Below the pieces are notes generated by a model, which saw nothing but the letters and a program-made list of their open reading frames with translations, did no database searches and was not told the origin of the DNA. Shown piece after piece: positions 43,553 through 52,354 of a DNA stretch of 64,000 nucleotides. Every line of letters starts with the position of its first letter. Position 1 is the stretch's first letter. Position numbers and translations under genes: made by a program. The DNA is from Candidatus Latescibacterota bacterium (GTDB lineage Bacteria > Latescibacterota > UBA2968 > UBA8231): the NCBI GenBank assembly GCA_022819745.1, contig JAJEGS010000040.1, forward strand, positions 1 through 64,000, given 5' to 3'.

Positions 43553-45493
43553 TTAGTAGTAGAGGGGGATGCGGTTGCCCACCATGCCGGTAAATCCGTC
43601 GATGACCAGCCAAATGCCACCGATAACGATGTGGCCCAAGGCAAGGCCCAAGAAAAACGGTAGGGTCTGGCGGTACAAACTTACCCCTCCGTACTTGAGC
43701 ACCAAGCTCTTAAAAAGCCAAGCCAAAAAAAGCGTGAACCAAATTCCGTCCATCACCCGGCCGTGGCTGACCAAGAAGCCGAGGGGATGGAACGGCCACC
43801 ACAAAAACTGATGCCGGGCCACAAGCAGCAGCCCCATAATCAGCCCTCCCCCGGTCATCCACAAGTAGCCACTTAGACTGGGGCCAGTGGGATTGGTGAT
43901 CTTTTCGAGGGCAAAGCGGGAGGGCTCTTCGGAGTAGTGTTGGGAAATGAGCAGGTTCATCGAGCCGTAGCGGTAGGCGAGGTAAATGGTGAACCACGCC
44001 GACAGGACTAAGGCGATGACCATGGCCAAGCCCACGGCCCACGTCAGGCGGCGCTGGCCGCTTTTCAACTCACTGCTGAGGCGCAGGCCGTGGGCCAAGG
44101 GGGCCATCATAAAGACCAATAGGTCGCCGCACCACACCATGGTGTAGCCGGTGGCGATCATGCCCTTTACGCCCAAAGCGGGCACGCCGACGCTGGACAC
44201 GGCAAAGCCCGCTGGGATCATATTGGCCTTAAAGATCGGCAGCCCAGTCTCGGAAATCACCCGGGCTAGGCCGATGAAGATGACCAAGCCAGCAAAGAGG
44301 AAAACTGGGACAATCCAAGCGGGAATGCCGGTCTGCCATAGCCATAGCCATAGGCCGGCAATGCCACAGGCTGCGCCACAGACGGCGGCCCGATAGGACA
44401 TGATCTCGTCGCCGTCTTCCACTGGGGCGTCCCGACGCCAAGCCTTTTGCAGGACCCGTTTGAAATGGGGTCGGCCTACCCACAGCCCCGAAAGGACCAA
44501 GACGATGAGGGCCCCCATCATCTGGTGTCCCATGCCCGGTTCGGTCCACCAGCCCAATTCAGCTTGGGTGTCTTGCAAGCCGTAGTAAAACAGCAGTCCC
44601 TCCTGTAGCTGGTGTAGCAAATAGAAAAACCACAAGCTGAAGCCGATCTGAGTATTGATGAAATAACCAAAACCCAGCATGAGAAAATTGAGCCCAAAGG
44701 TCAGGAAAATACTCTGGCGAAACACGTCGACGGAGGATCTGAGGACGACTTGGGGGAACCAGGGAAAGTAGTTGTGCAGAGCAAAAAAACTCATGAAGAC
44801 CACTGGGATGGCAAAGCCAATCCACATGGCCCAACTGCGGAAAAAGGGCTTTAACAGCCGGCCTTGCGGATCGTCGGCCATCATGGCCAGCGGCACCTGC
44901 ATGAGCGGGTAGATCAGGCGTTCGTGCTCGACCCACTGGCGGCGCAAGATGACGCTGAGGCAGGTCACGGCTAGATACAGGGAGCAGTAGAGGAGCAGCC
45001 AAGCTCCCAAAGGAGGCAGCCAATGCGCCCACGGGATACCACTGCCGCGGCTGGCTCCTTCGTAGAATGCTTTAACCGCTTCGGGGTTGGCTACCAAGAT
45101 CCAGTTGGGTAGCCACGGGTGAATTTGGGCGACCCAATCGTTTTCCGGGGTAGCGTAGTAGAAGGTGCCCGTAATCATGGGCATGAGCAGGCCGTTGACG
45201 CCTTTGGTGGGAATGGCCGCAGCCACCATCATCATGGTGAAGATGGTAATCAGCTCGCCCCGCTGGAGGGCCCAACCGCGTCGGCACCAGCCCAAGACCA
45301 GATGCAGGGTCAGCAGTAGGACAAAAAACAGGAAAAACGCAATCGGGGTGGCCGAAGTCAGGGCCAGCGAAGTGCCTTGGATTAGCTGGCGTCCGTAGGG
45401 TGCGCCAATGGCAATGACGGCGCACAGGACGCAGCCGATGAAGATGCCGCGCCCGGTTACGTGGGCAGCAAGGGGCGGTTGCGGACGCGACAT
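43553..45493 (-). CDS. polytopic membrane protein, DUF6785/DUF6784 (OPT-like) family, paralogue 1
   Basis: 646 residues with about 14 hydrophobic helices. Conserved blocks shared with the three other copies: RGELITIFTMMMVAAAIPTKG, FYYATPENDW, WLPNWI, RRQWVEHERLIYPLMQVPLAM, LFVARVISETGLPI-like helix (GLARVISETGLPIF), FLWWPFHPLGFLV, and LKYGGVSLYRQTLPFFLGLALG. The family is weakly related to oligopeptide transporters of the OPT type and of unknown substrate. Inner membrane. It is separated by 88 bases from the upstream GT-C gene; downstream comes the CBM9-like gene. Transport of a sugar- or peptide-derived compound is inferred from neighbourhood only. Confidence 0.8.
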   Translation of the reverse strand: MSRPQPPLAAHVTGRGIFIGCVLCAVIAIGAPYGRQLIQGTSLALTSATPIAFFLFFVLLLTLHLVLGWCRRGWALQRGELITIFTMMMVAAAIPTKGVNGLLMPMITGTFYYATPENDWVAQIHPWLPNWILVANPEAVKAFYEGASRGSGIPWAHWLPPLGAWLLLYCSLYLAVTCLSVILRRQWVEHERLIYPLMQVPLAMMADDPQGRLLKPFFRSWAMWIGFAIPVVFMSFFALHNYFPWFPQVVLRSSVDVFRQSIFLTFGLNFLMLGFGYFINTQIGFSLWFFYLLHQLQEGLLFYYGLQDTQAELGWWTEPGMGHQMMGALIVLVLSGLWVGRPHFKRVLQKAWRRDAPVEDGDEIMSYRAAVCGAACGIAGLWLWLWQTGIPAWIVPVFLFAGLVIFIGLARVISETGLPIFKANMIPAGFAVSSVGVPALGVKGMIATGYTMVWCGDLLVFMMAPLAHGLRLSSELKSGQRRLTWAVGLAMVIALVLSAWFTIYLAYRYGSMNLLISQHYSEEPSRFALEKITNPTGPSLSGYLWMTGGGLIMGLLLVARHQFLWWPFHPLGFLVSHGRVMDGIWFTLFLAWLFKSLVLKYGGVSLYRQTLPFFLGLALGHIVIGGIWLVIDGFTGMVGNRIPLYY

Positions 45494-45582
45494 AGGCTGG
45501 TTGGCATAGAGTAGAGGATGCTGGACGATTCACTGCGAATAGGCTACTAAGTTCTCCGCTAGATGCCAAATGCCGAGCGTGT

Positions 45583-47124
45583 TTACGGCTGGCGGAACTC
45601 TGGTTTTAGCTCGTAAAAGTTGAGATACTGCCCGGGGACAAGCTGGACCGAACGGGGCTGGTAGCGTTCGAAAATCAACTCGGTGGCGAACATATCCTGT
45701 TCCCGCGCCCAGATGTGGGGATTGTCGTAGGGAATAAAGGGCCGCTTGCGGGGATCGCGGGGCTGCTCGGTTACATCGACATTGCCCAGCAGGAGATACG
45801 TGGGTCGGCGGCGGAGGACGTACTGACCGTCGTGCTTTTCGTGGCCAGCCCAGCCCTGGCCTAGGCCCGACAGGTTGCGCCGGGCGATGTGTCGGTCGGT
45901 CAGGCCCAGCATATCGCGCACTTCAAGCTCGGAGTAATATGCCACCGCGCCGATGGGCACGACGGCGATGCTAGCCCCGGCTGGCGCACTGGCGGCAAAC
46001 CACTGGCCCACTTGGGTCCAGCGGGGAATTTCCACCTGTTGTTGAAATTGATATGCGCTGTAGTGCGACTTGAGGCGCGGCGGCGACCAGTGCGTATAAG
46101 CCCAAGTACAGCCCAGGACTACCGCCAAGGCCACCCCGCTTTTGCGGGCTACCAAAAGCGAGGGCTGCGCCAAGTCGGAGACACAGGCTGCGGCCAAGGC
46201 CGCAAACAGGGGCAGTGGGACCAGCGCAAAGCGATACATGGGGAGGCCGTCCCCGCCCAGCCACGCGACGGCCAGCCAAAAGAGCAACCAGCCGACGGCC
46301 ACCAAGCGCATCCCGGCCGTGCGGCGCAACAGGGCGAAAAGCGCCAGCCCAACCAGCAGGAGCAGGCCCTCGTGATCGGCGGCGTAGTCGCGCAGATAGT
46401 CCAGCCCGCGCTGTATTTGGACCCAACCTCCCCCGGTTTTGGCGTAGTATGTATTGGGTAGCCAGTCTCCGTAGTACCAGCGGCGGAACCCCAAGAGAAG
46501 GGCGTACGGGCCACCGCCAACAAGGAGCCACGGCAGCCACGCGCGACCTTCGCCCCGCTTGGCCCGCACGAGTTGGTAGCAGCCTAAAACGAGTAATACT
46601 AGCAGACCCTCTGGTCGGGCTAGGGTAGCGACGGCAGTCAAACTAGCCGAAGCCCAGTAGCTCCCGGCCAAGGCGGTGGCAAAAGCAGCGGCAATCAGAC
46701 CGACAAAGAGCGCAGTCTCCATACCCGAGGCGGCCCAACAGGCAAAAGAGCCGTTAAAGGCCAGCAAGGCTGGAGCGATCAGGGCAGTCAGCGGGGTTGC
46801 CCCGCACTGGCGAGCTAACCAATAGGTGATTGGGAGTGTCAGAATCGAACAGAGCAAGCCGAGGGCGCGGGCGGCTTCTAACAGATCAAAACCGCAGACT
46901 CCAAACCCGGCCAAAAGCAGGGTCCACAGTGGGCTGGTAAAGCCCTCGACTCGTTCTCCTAGATTGAAAACCAGCCCGTGTCCAGCGAGTAGGTTGGTCG
47001 CGTAGCGCAGGCTGATAAAGGCGTCGTCGGAGACAAAATTGTAGCGCAGAACGTGGAGGACGTGTAGTGCGATCAGCGCGACCAAAGCCCCGGCAATGAG
47101 GCGGTTGATAGGGGGCTGGACCAC
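45583..47124 (-). CDS. GT-C glycosyltransferase, AftB-like
   Basis: 513 residues, GTG start. About ten membrane helices. The first periplasmic loop reads SDDAFISLRYATNLLAGHG and LVFNLGERVEGFTSPLW, which is the signature of the AftB-type arabinofuranosyltransferases and their bacterial relatives (GT89-like); the Asp pair is the likely catalytic acid/metal site. The C-terminal soluble portion (VRDMLGLTDRHIARR, DPRKRPFIPYDNPHIW) is typical of this group too. It would transfer a sugar from a polyprenyl-linked donor on the outer side of the inner membrane. Three bases separate it from the Tat-signal small subunit, so it is in the same operon as the GMC oxidoreductase. Confidence 0.75.
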   Translation of the reverse strand: MVQPPINRLIAGALVALIALHVLHVLRYNFVSDDAFISLRYATNLLAGHGLVFNLGERVEGFTSPLWTLLLAGFGVCGFDLLEAARALGLLCSILTLPITYWLARQCGATPLTALIAPALLAFNGSFACWAASGMETALFVGLIAAAFATALAGSYWASASLTAVATLARPEGLLVLLVLGCYQLVRAKRGEGRAWLPWLLVGGGPYALLLGFRRWYYGDWLPNTYYAKTGGGWVQIQRGLDYLRDYAADHEGLLLLVGLALFALLRRTAGMRLVAVGWLLFWLAVAWLGGDGLPMYRFALVPLPLFAALAAACVSDLAQPSLLVARKSGVALAVVLGCTWAYTHWSPPRLKSHYSAYQFQQQVEIPRWTQVGQWFAASAPAGASIAVVPIGAVAYYSELEVRDMLGLTDRHIARRNLSGLGQGWAGHEKHDGQYVLRRRPTYLLLGNVDVTEQPRDPRKRPFIPYDNPHIWAREQDMFATELIFERYQPRSVQLVPGQYLNFYELKPEFRQP

Positions 47125-47127
47125 GGC

Positions 47128-47523
47128 TTACTCCCAGTGGGCAAAAGGGTTGGCGCAGGGGAGGTCGTAGGGGTCGTAGTAGGCGCGGTAGCCGACGGTC
47201 TTCGCCTCGTTGGCTCCATGCCAAAAGAAATCGCTCGACAGCAAAAACTGCTGGCCGAGCCACGTCTCGGCCTGGGCATCGCCGGCACTGGCCCGGCGCA
47301 AAAGCGCGTGCTGGTCTCGCGCCAGTAGGTCTTGCGCGAAGCGGGCCAAGCCGTCCTCGTCTATCCGCAGATAGGGCAGCAGGCGGCGCACGGTTGCCGC
47401 GGTTTGCTCGACCCAAGGGTTGTCGAACTGGTGCGGGCGGTAAAGCCACCGTCCTAGGCCGATGCCCAGCGACAGGGCGGCTACTGCTCCCAAGAAGGTG
47501 CGGCGCTTGTTCCAGATCGCCAT
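47128..47523 (-). CDS. small Tat-signal subunit of a GMC-type dehydrogenase
   Basis: 131 residues from the ATG at 47523. The N-terminus NKRRTFLGAVAALSLGIGLG is a twin-arginine export signal. The rest resembles the gluconate 2-dehydrogenase subunit 3 group: an alpha-helical domain (VRRLLPYLRIDEDGLARFAQ, DLLARDQHALLRRA) followed by SSDFFWHGANEAKTVGYRAYYDPYDLPCANPF. The companion in such complexes is a GMC flavoprotein, and here that gene ends five bases upstream. The small subunit probably carries the flavoprotein across the membrane or holds it there. Confidence 0.7.
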   Translation of the reverse strand: MAIWNKRRTFLGAVAALSLGIGLGRWLYRPHQFDNPWVEQTAATVRRLLPYLRIDEDGLARFAQDLLARDQHALLRRASAGDAQAETWLGQQFLLSSDFFWHGANEAKTVGYRAYYDPYDLPCANPFAHWE

Positions 47524-47528
47524 AGTCC

Positions 47529-48953
47529 CTATGTCAGCAGGTGATGGGCCGCCCACAGGGACAGGGCCGACAGGGTGAGGGTCGGGTTGACCGGCGAACT
47601 GGTTGGGAAGGCTCCGCCGCCCAGGACCAGCAAGTTGCGAACTTGATGGTGGACCAGACCGCGATCGACAATGCTGCGACGCGGATCAGTACCCATCGGT
47701 GTGGTGCCCAAGATGTGGTTCTCGGTGGGGGAAGGACGGGGGTCGAGGTCGATTTTTTCTACTGGCAGAGGGCGCAAAAGTTCGGGCAAGGTCTCTGAGA
47801 GCGCGTCAATGCCGCGCTGGGCGTACTCCGAGTGGTTCCGGTATATAGTTTCAGGCTGGGCTGGGTCGCTAGAAGCAATGCGGACGTGGTTGTGCGGTGC
47901 GGGCAAATCCTCAAAGAGGAATTTGAGTACTAACCGCTGCCGCCACTTGCCCCGTTCCAAGCGCAAAGTGGGCACGTTCCACGATTCAATCAGACAGCCG
48001 GCTCGCTGTATTCGATGGGGGCCGTCGTACAACATGTACCCGTGACCGGTGATGCTGGTGCTGCCTTGGAAGTTATCGACTCCATCGAGATCTATGGTCG
48101 CGGTGACGGCGACTTGCTCGTGGAGGAATTTGCCCAAGAGCGGGTGAGACAAGCCCGAGCGCAGCAGAATGTGCGGATTGAACAAGGCATTGGCCCCCAA
48201 GACCACCAACTGGCCCTGCGCTTGGACTTCGGCACCGTCTTTTATGTAGCGGACGCCTCGGGCCGTACGGCCGGTGGTTTCCACGCTCTGGACGGCGGCC
48301 TCTAGCACCAACGTAACGCGGGGGTCGGCGTAGAGATGGCCCATTTCGTTGAGGACCGTAAACTTGGCGTCTATGGGGCACAAGTGGCACACGCCGCTGG
48401 CGCAACAGGCGGGTCGTTGGGCCGTGGCCAAGCGCGCCCGGGCCGTAGGCTGGTGAAAAAAGAGTTCTGGATAGGCTTTTTTAAGTAGCTGGTCGGGTTG
48501 GGAAAAGCGATGAGGTGGCTGGGGATAGGGCTGGCTGCGGGGCTGGGGTGCTCCATCGGCCGGCCCGGAGACGGCCATGAGTGCTTCGGCATGGCAGTAG
48601 AATTCCTCCAACTCGTCGTAGCTGAGGGGCCAGTCCGTACCCACTCCATAGGTGGATTGCAAGGCAAAGTCACTGGGCATCATGCGCGGCGTCACCGCCC
48701 ACCAGCAGTTGGAGCCTCCGCCCATAGCTGGCGTGTAGAACCACTGTTTGCGGCGATGGCGGTTGACAAAGGTGGCTTGGGGAGGTGTGCTGGCCGGTTG
48801 GCGGTGGCGCAGTTGCCAAGCATGGGTGTCGTGGCGGCCTCGCTCCAAGACCAAGATCCGGGCATCGGCCCGGCATCGGTCCAGATAGGCCGAGAGAAAG
48901 AACGAAGAGGCAAAGCCAGTGCCCACGACAATGAGATCGTAGTCTTGGTCCAT
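47529..48953 (-). CDS. GMC family FAD-dependent oxidoreductase
   Basis: 474 residues. FAD-binding start LIVVGTGFASSFFLSAYLD, GGGSNCWWAVTPRM and the GMC end domain (SIVDRGLVHHQVRNLLVLGGGAFP, SPVNPTLTLSALSLWAAHH) identify a glucose-methanol-choline oxidoreductase of the sugar dehydrogenase type. A cysteine group, PACCASGVCHLCP, in the middle resembles the cysteine-rich loop of gluconate and fructose dehydrogenase large subunits. It has no signal of its own, so the Tat-signal partner encoded next probably exports it. Substrate is likely a sugar or polyol; electrons would go to the quinone pool or a cytochrome, which is not seen here. Confidence 0.85.
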   Translation of the reverse strand: MDQDYDLIVVGTGFASSFFLSAYLDRCRADARILVLERGRHDTHAWQLRHRQPASTPPQATFVNRHRRKQWFYTPAMGGGSNCWWAVTPRMMPSDFALQSTYGVGTDWPLSYDELEEFYCHAEALMAVSGPADGAPQPRSQPYPQPPHRFSQPDQLLKKAYPELFFHQPTARARLATAQRPACCASGVCHLCPIDAKFTVLNEMGHLYADPRVTLVLEAAVQSVETTGRTARGVRYIKDGAEVQAQGQLVVLGANALFNPHILLRSGLSHPLLGKFLHEQVAVTATIDLDGVDNFQGSTSITGHGYMLYDGPHRIQRAGCLIESWNVPTLRLERGKWRQRLVLKFLFEDLPAPHNHVRIASSDPAQPETIYRNHSEYAQRGIDALSETLPELLRPLPVEKIDLDPRPSPTENHILGTTPMGTDPRRSIVDRGLVHHQVRNLLVLGGGAFPTSSPVNPTLTLSALSLWAAHHLLT

Positions 48954-48962
48954 GCGCTGGTC

Positions 48963-50315
48963 CTAGTGGAAGCAGGGCTGCCGACCGCTGAGGGCGACTG
49001 GGCGGAAATAGAGCAGTTTGCGCAGCGGCCACGGGATCGGCTGCCGCAGTTGTGCGCTTGGGGAGGCGCTGGGGCTGGCGTGCCGCTCATAGGTAAGCGA
49101 GGTGTTGGGGTGCTGCTGGAGCACGGCGCGCACTTCAAAGAAGGGCAACATTAGTTTGCGCTGTGCCAGACTGGCCAAGAAGCCGGACGAAGAGTCCTTT
49201 ATTTCTATTAGGTCTCGCTGGAAAACAAACAGTTGCACCTCAGCCGGTACCAGCAAGTGATTGCTCTGTCCCCCCTCGGTGCGCAGGTTGGAATACATGG
49301 CAAACGCCGTCTCAGTCTTGAGCCCCAAGTAGGGACTACACCCGTTGAGGCCGGTCAGCAGAGGCACTAGGAGCACGGGCCAGGGCCGGAACGAGAATGC
49401 GGGTCGCATCGGAGGCGCTTTGGGCAGGAGGACGAAAAGGAGGATCAGGCCAGCGCTGTACAGTCCCCACAAGGGCAGCACCAACTCGACCGGTGCGGTA
49501 ACTAGATTGTTTAACACGACCAAAAGTCCCAACCCCACAACTACTGCGCCAATAGCGAGGAAACTCTTGCCGGAAAAAGGCATGCCCTCCCACCGCGCTG
49601 ACTCAAAAAGACGCCGGGTTGGCCAGCCCGCATCGAGGCGCAGGGGAGCAAACAAAAACAGCAAGGCAAAAATCATGGAGGAGAAATTGTAAAATTCGCT
49701 TATGGGATTGAAGCCGACCGCCGCGTGGAAGAGGAGACCGAGCAAAATACCGGCGTTGCGGCTAGGGGCCCAGCACAGCAGGAGCGGAATGGCCGCTTCG
49801 ACGGCTAGGGTGAGGTAGATGGGGACCGCTCCTGCCAAGGCGAAGGGAAGAGATTGGAGTTGGGCCGCGTAGAAGTGGACCGCGCAACTCGTCTGGGGAT
49901 CGAGGAAGTCGGCGTTGAGTTTGTGAAAGACGGCGAAGAAGTAGAGGATGATCAGTTCGAGCCGCACGATGGGGACAAAGGTTCGGTATAAGGCTCCCGG
50001 CTCCACGGCGAATGTGCGCCCGGCCCACGCCAGCCGGGCGTAGGCTTGCAGGAGCGTCAGGTTCACCAGTCCGGTGAAGAGCCAGTGGTTGGAGATAAAA
50101 GGAGCTGTCGTCCAGCTTTCGCACATCTGTAGGACGGCCAGCAATACGAGGCGGTGCGGTTCGGACGGTCGGTGAAGCAGAAAAAGTGCGGCGGCAGCGA
50201 GTAGGGTACTGAGCAACGGAGCAGGCCATGGGTCTTTGGCAACGAGGTGAAAAAGCGTTGCCAAACCCCAGAGGACGCAGAAGGTCGAGTACGTCTTTTG
50301 CTCGCTGGTCGGCAT
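48963..50315 (-). CDS. HTTM-like membrane protein (vitamin K gamma-carboxylase-like fold)
   Basis: 450 residues from the ATG at 50315. About ten membrane helices with the features of the HTTM family: YFFAVFHKLNADFLDPQT, GLLFHAAVGFNPI and LNGCSPYLGLKTETAFAMYS. The C-terminal 80 residues are soluble and include RTEGGQSNHLLVP. The family is related to gamma-glutamyl carboxylase, but the role in most bacteria is unknown. Nine bases separate it from the GMC gene, which places both in one operon. It could handle the electron-transfer or membrane side of that enzyme, but that is inferred. Confidence 0.7.
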   Translation of the reverse strand: MPTSEQKTYSTFCVLWGLATLFHLVAKDPWPAPLLSTLLAAAALFLLHRPSEPHRLVLLAVLQMCESWTTAPFISNHWLFTGLVNLTLLQAYARLAWAGRTFAVEPGALYRTFVPIVRLELIILYFFAVFHKLNADFLDPQTSCAVHFYAAQLQSLPFALAGAVPIYLTLAVEAAIPLLLCWAPSRNAGILLGLLFHAAVGFNPISEFYNFSSMIFALLFLFAPLRLDAGWPTRRLFESARWEGMPFSGKSFLAIGAVVVGLGLLVVLNNLVTAPVELVLPLWGLYSAGLILLFVLLPKAPPMRPAFSFRPWPVLLVPLLTGLNGCSPYLGLKTETAFAMYSNLRTEGGQSNHLLVPAEVQLFVFQRDLIEIKDSSSGFLASLAQRKLMLPFFEVRAVLQQHPNTSLTYERHASPSASPSAQLRQPIPWPLRKLLYFRPVALSGRQPCFH

Positions 50316-50347
50316 AGCGGCACTAAGATAGATAATCCGACCGGCGC

Positions 50348-52324
50348 TCAATAGAGAGGAATGCGATTGCCCACGGTACCAGTCACGCTGTCGATGAGCA
50401 GCCAGACGCCGCCGCTACTAATGTGGCCTAGGGCCATGCCGAGAAAGAAGGGCTGCATTCTGTGGTACGCGGCGGCCCCACCAAAACGCAGCAGGCACTT
50501 TTTGCTCAGCCAAGCTAAGAATACCGCAAACCAGATCCGTTCCATCACGTAGCCGAAGCCGACGACAAAGCCGAGGGGGTGCAGAGGCCACCACAGCAGA
50601 TAGCGCCGGGCCGCCAGCAAGCCCGCCATAATCGCGCCGCCGCCGCTAGTCCACAGCCAGCCAGCTAGGCTAGGCTCGGTGGGGTCGAGCAGGTGCCGGA
50701 CCGCCAAGCGCGAAGGCTCGGTGGCGTAGTGCGTCGAAAGGTACAGGTTGATGGCACCGTGGCGGTAGGCCAAGTGCAGGGTGTACCACATGGACAGCAC
50801 CCAAGTGAGGAGCATGGCGGCGGCCAAAGCCCAAAAGAGGCGGCGCTGGCCGCTTTTTAACTCGCTGATCAAGCGCAGGCTATTGGCCAAGGGAGCTAGC
50901 ATAAAGACCAGCAAGTCGCCACACCACACCATGGTATAGCCCAAAGCTACCGTCCCGTGGGGCCCCAGCGCCGAAGACCCCACGCCAGACAAGGTAAAAC
51001 CTGCGGGGATCATGGTCGGCTTAACAATCGGCAGGCCGGTTTCGGCGATGATGCGGGACAAGGCGATGAAAATGGTTAGACCGACCGCTAAGACGAGTAG
51101 GGCGATCCAAGCGGGGAGGCCGGTTTGCCACAGCCAGCACCACAAGCTCGCCGCGCCGACCACGGTGCCGACTACCGCGGCTCGGAAGGACATGATCTCG
51201 CTTTGGTCATCCACTGCATCGGTTCCATCCCAAGCGCGCTGCAGGACGGCTTTGAGATGGTGCCGAGCGTTCCACAAGATCGCACATAGCAAGACCACAA
51301 TGGCTCCCATCATAAGGTGCCCTCTGATTGGAACGCTCCAGTGGCCCAAATCGGCTTGGCTGTGAATGCCCATAACGCCGAAGGCCGCGTCTTGGAAATA
51401 GGCAATTAGATAGAACAACCACAGGCTGAGACTGATGTTGAGATTGATGAAATAAGCCAAGCCTAGCATGAGAAAATTGATGTTTAACTGGAGACTGCGG
51501 CCGCCTTCAATGGGCTGCACCGCCGTAGAGAGTCCCGGAACCGCCATTTGAGGAAAGTAGTGATGCAAGGCCCCCAAACTGGTGAGCAAGAAGGGAATAG
51601 CAAAACCTAACCACATGACCCAGTTCCTGAAAAATGGTTTGAGCAGACGGTCTTCGGCCCCCTCGTCAATCATGGCCAGCGGCACTTGGGCAAGGGGGTA
51701 GGCCAAGCGCTCGTAATCGACCCATTGGCGGCGCAGAATCGCGCTGATGCAGAGGAGCGTCAGGTACAAAGCCATGTAGAAGGCGAACCACGCCGCCAGC
51801 GGCGGCAGCCAGTGTGCCCAGGGGATGGTTGTACCGCCTTCGTAGAAGTCGATGACGGCTTGGGCATCGTCGACCAAGATCCACCGAGGCAGCAAAGGGT
51901 GGACTTGCGCGGCCCATTGATTTTCGGGCGAGGCGTAGTACAAGAAGCCCGTGATGATGGGCAGTATCATACTGACCACGCCTTTGGTGGGTATGGCTGC
52001 GGCCGCGGTCATCATCGCGAAAATGGTGATCAGTTCGCCGCGGGTAAAAGCCCACTCGCGGCGGCAACGGCCCAAGAGCAGGTGCAGGGTCAACAGCAGG
52101 ACGAAGAGCAGAAAAAAGGCCACTGGAGTGGCGGATGTCAGGGCGAGGGCAGTCCCTTTGACGATGTGCCGGGCGTAGGGAGCACCCACGGCGATGATCG
52201 CACAGAACAAGGAACCCACTAGCACGCCTCGCCAAGTAACGGCTGTCCGGAGATTGTGGTGGACCGTGGGGGCACTGCGCCGCGCTAGATAGTCCTGATA
52301 GTCCGGTGGTACCTTTGATTGCAA
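50348..52324 (-). CDS. polytopic membrane protein, DUF6785/DUF6784 family, paralogue 2
   Basis: 658 residues with a TTG start; the N-terminus VPPDYQDYLARR matches IPPIFQDHLEAR of the copy at 55986, which supports it. Same signature blocks as the other copies: RGELITIFAMMTAAAAIPTKG, LYYASPENQW, LLPRWI, RRQWVDYERLAYPLAQVPLAM, SRIIAETGLPIV, LLWWPLHPLGFVV, LRFGGAAAYHRMQPFFLGMALG. Closest to paralogue 1 (RRLFWALAAAM and RRLTWAVGLAM regions align without gaps), so these two arose by a local duplication separated by the GMC/HTTM/GT insert. Function unknown; inner-membrane transport is the best guess. Confidence 0.8.
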   Translation of the reverse strand: MQSKVPPDYQDYLARRSAPTVHHNLRTAVTWRGVLVGSLFCAIIAVGAPYARHIVKGTALALTSATPVAFFLLFVLLLTLHLLLGRCRREWAFTRGELITIFAMMTAAAAIPTKGVVSMILPIITGFLYYASPENQWAAQVHPLLPRWILVDDAQAVIDFYEGGTTIPWAHWLPPLAAWFAFYMALYLTLLCISAILRRQWVDYERLAYPLAQVPLAMIDEGAEDRLLKPFFRNWVMWLGFAIPFLLTSLGALHHYFPQMAVPGLSTAVQPIEGGRSLQLNINFLMLGLAYFINLNISLSLWLFYLIAYFQDAAFGVMGIHSQADLGHWSVPIRGHLMMGAIVVLLCAILWNARHHLKAVLQRAWDGTDAVDDQSEIMSFRAAVVGTVVGAASLWCWLWQTGLPAWIALLVLAVGLTIFIALSRIIAETGLPIVKPTMIPAGFTLSGVGSSALGPHGTVALGYTMVWCGDLLVFMLAPLANSLRLISELKSGQRRLFWALAAAMLLTWVLSMWYTLHLAYRHGAINLYLSTHYATEPSRLAVRHLLDPTEPSLAGWLWTSGGGAIMAGLLAARRYLLWWPLHPLGFVVGFGYVMERIWFAVFLAWLSKKCLLRFGGAAAYHRMQPFFLGMALGHISSGGVWLLIDSVTGTVGNRIPLY

Positions 52325-52354
52325 GCGATTAGCTCCAGCCAGACGGCTAAATGA

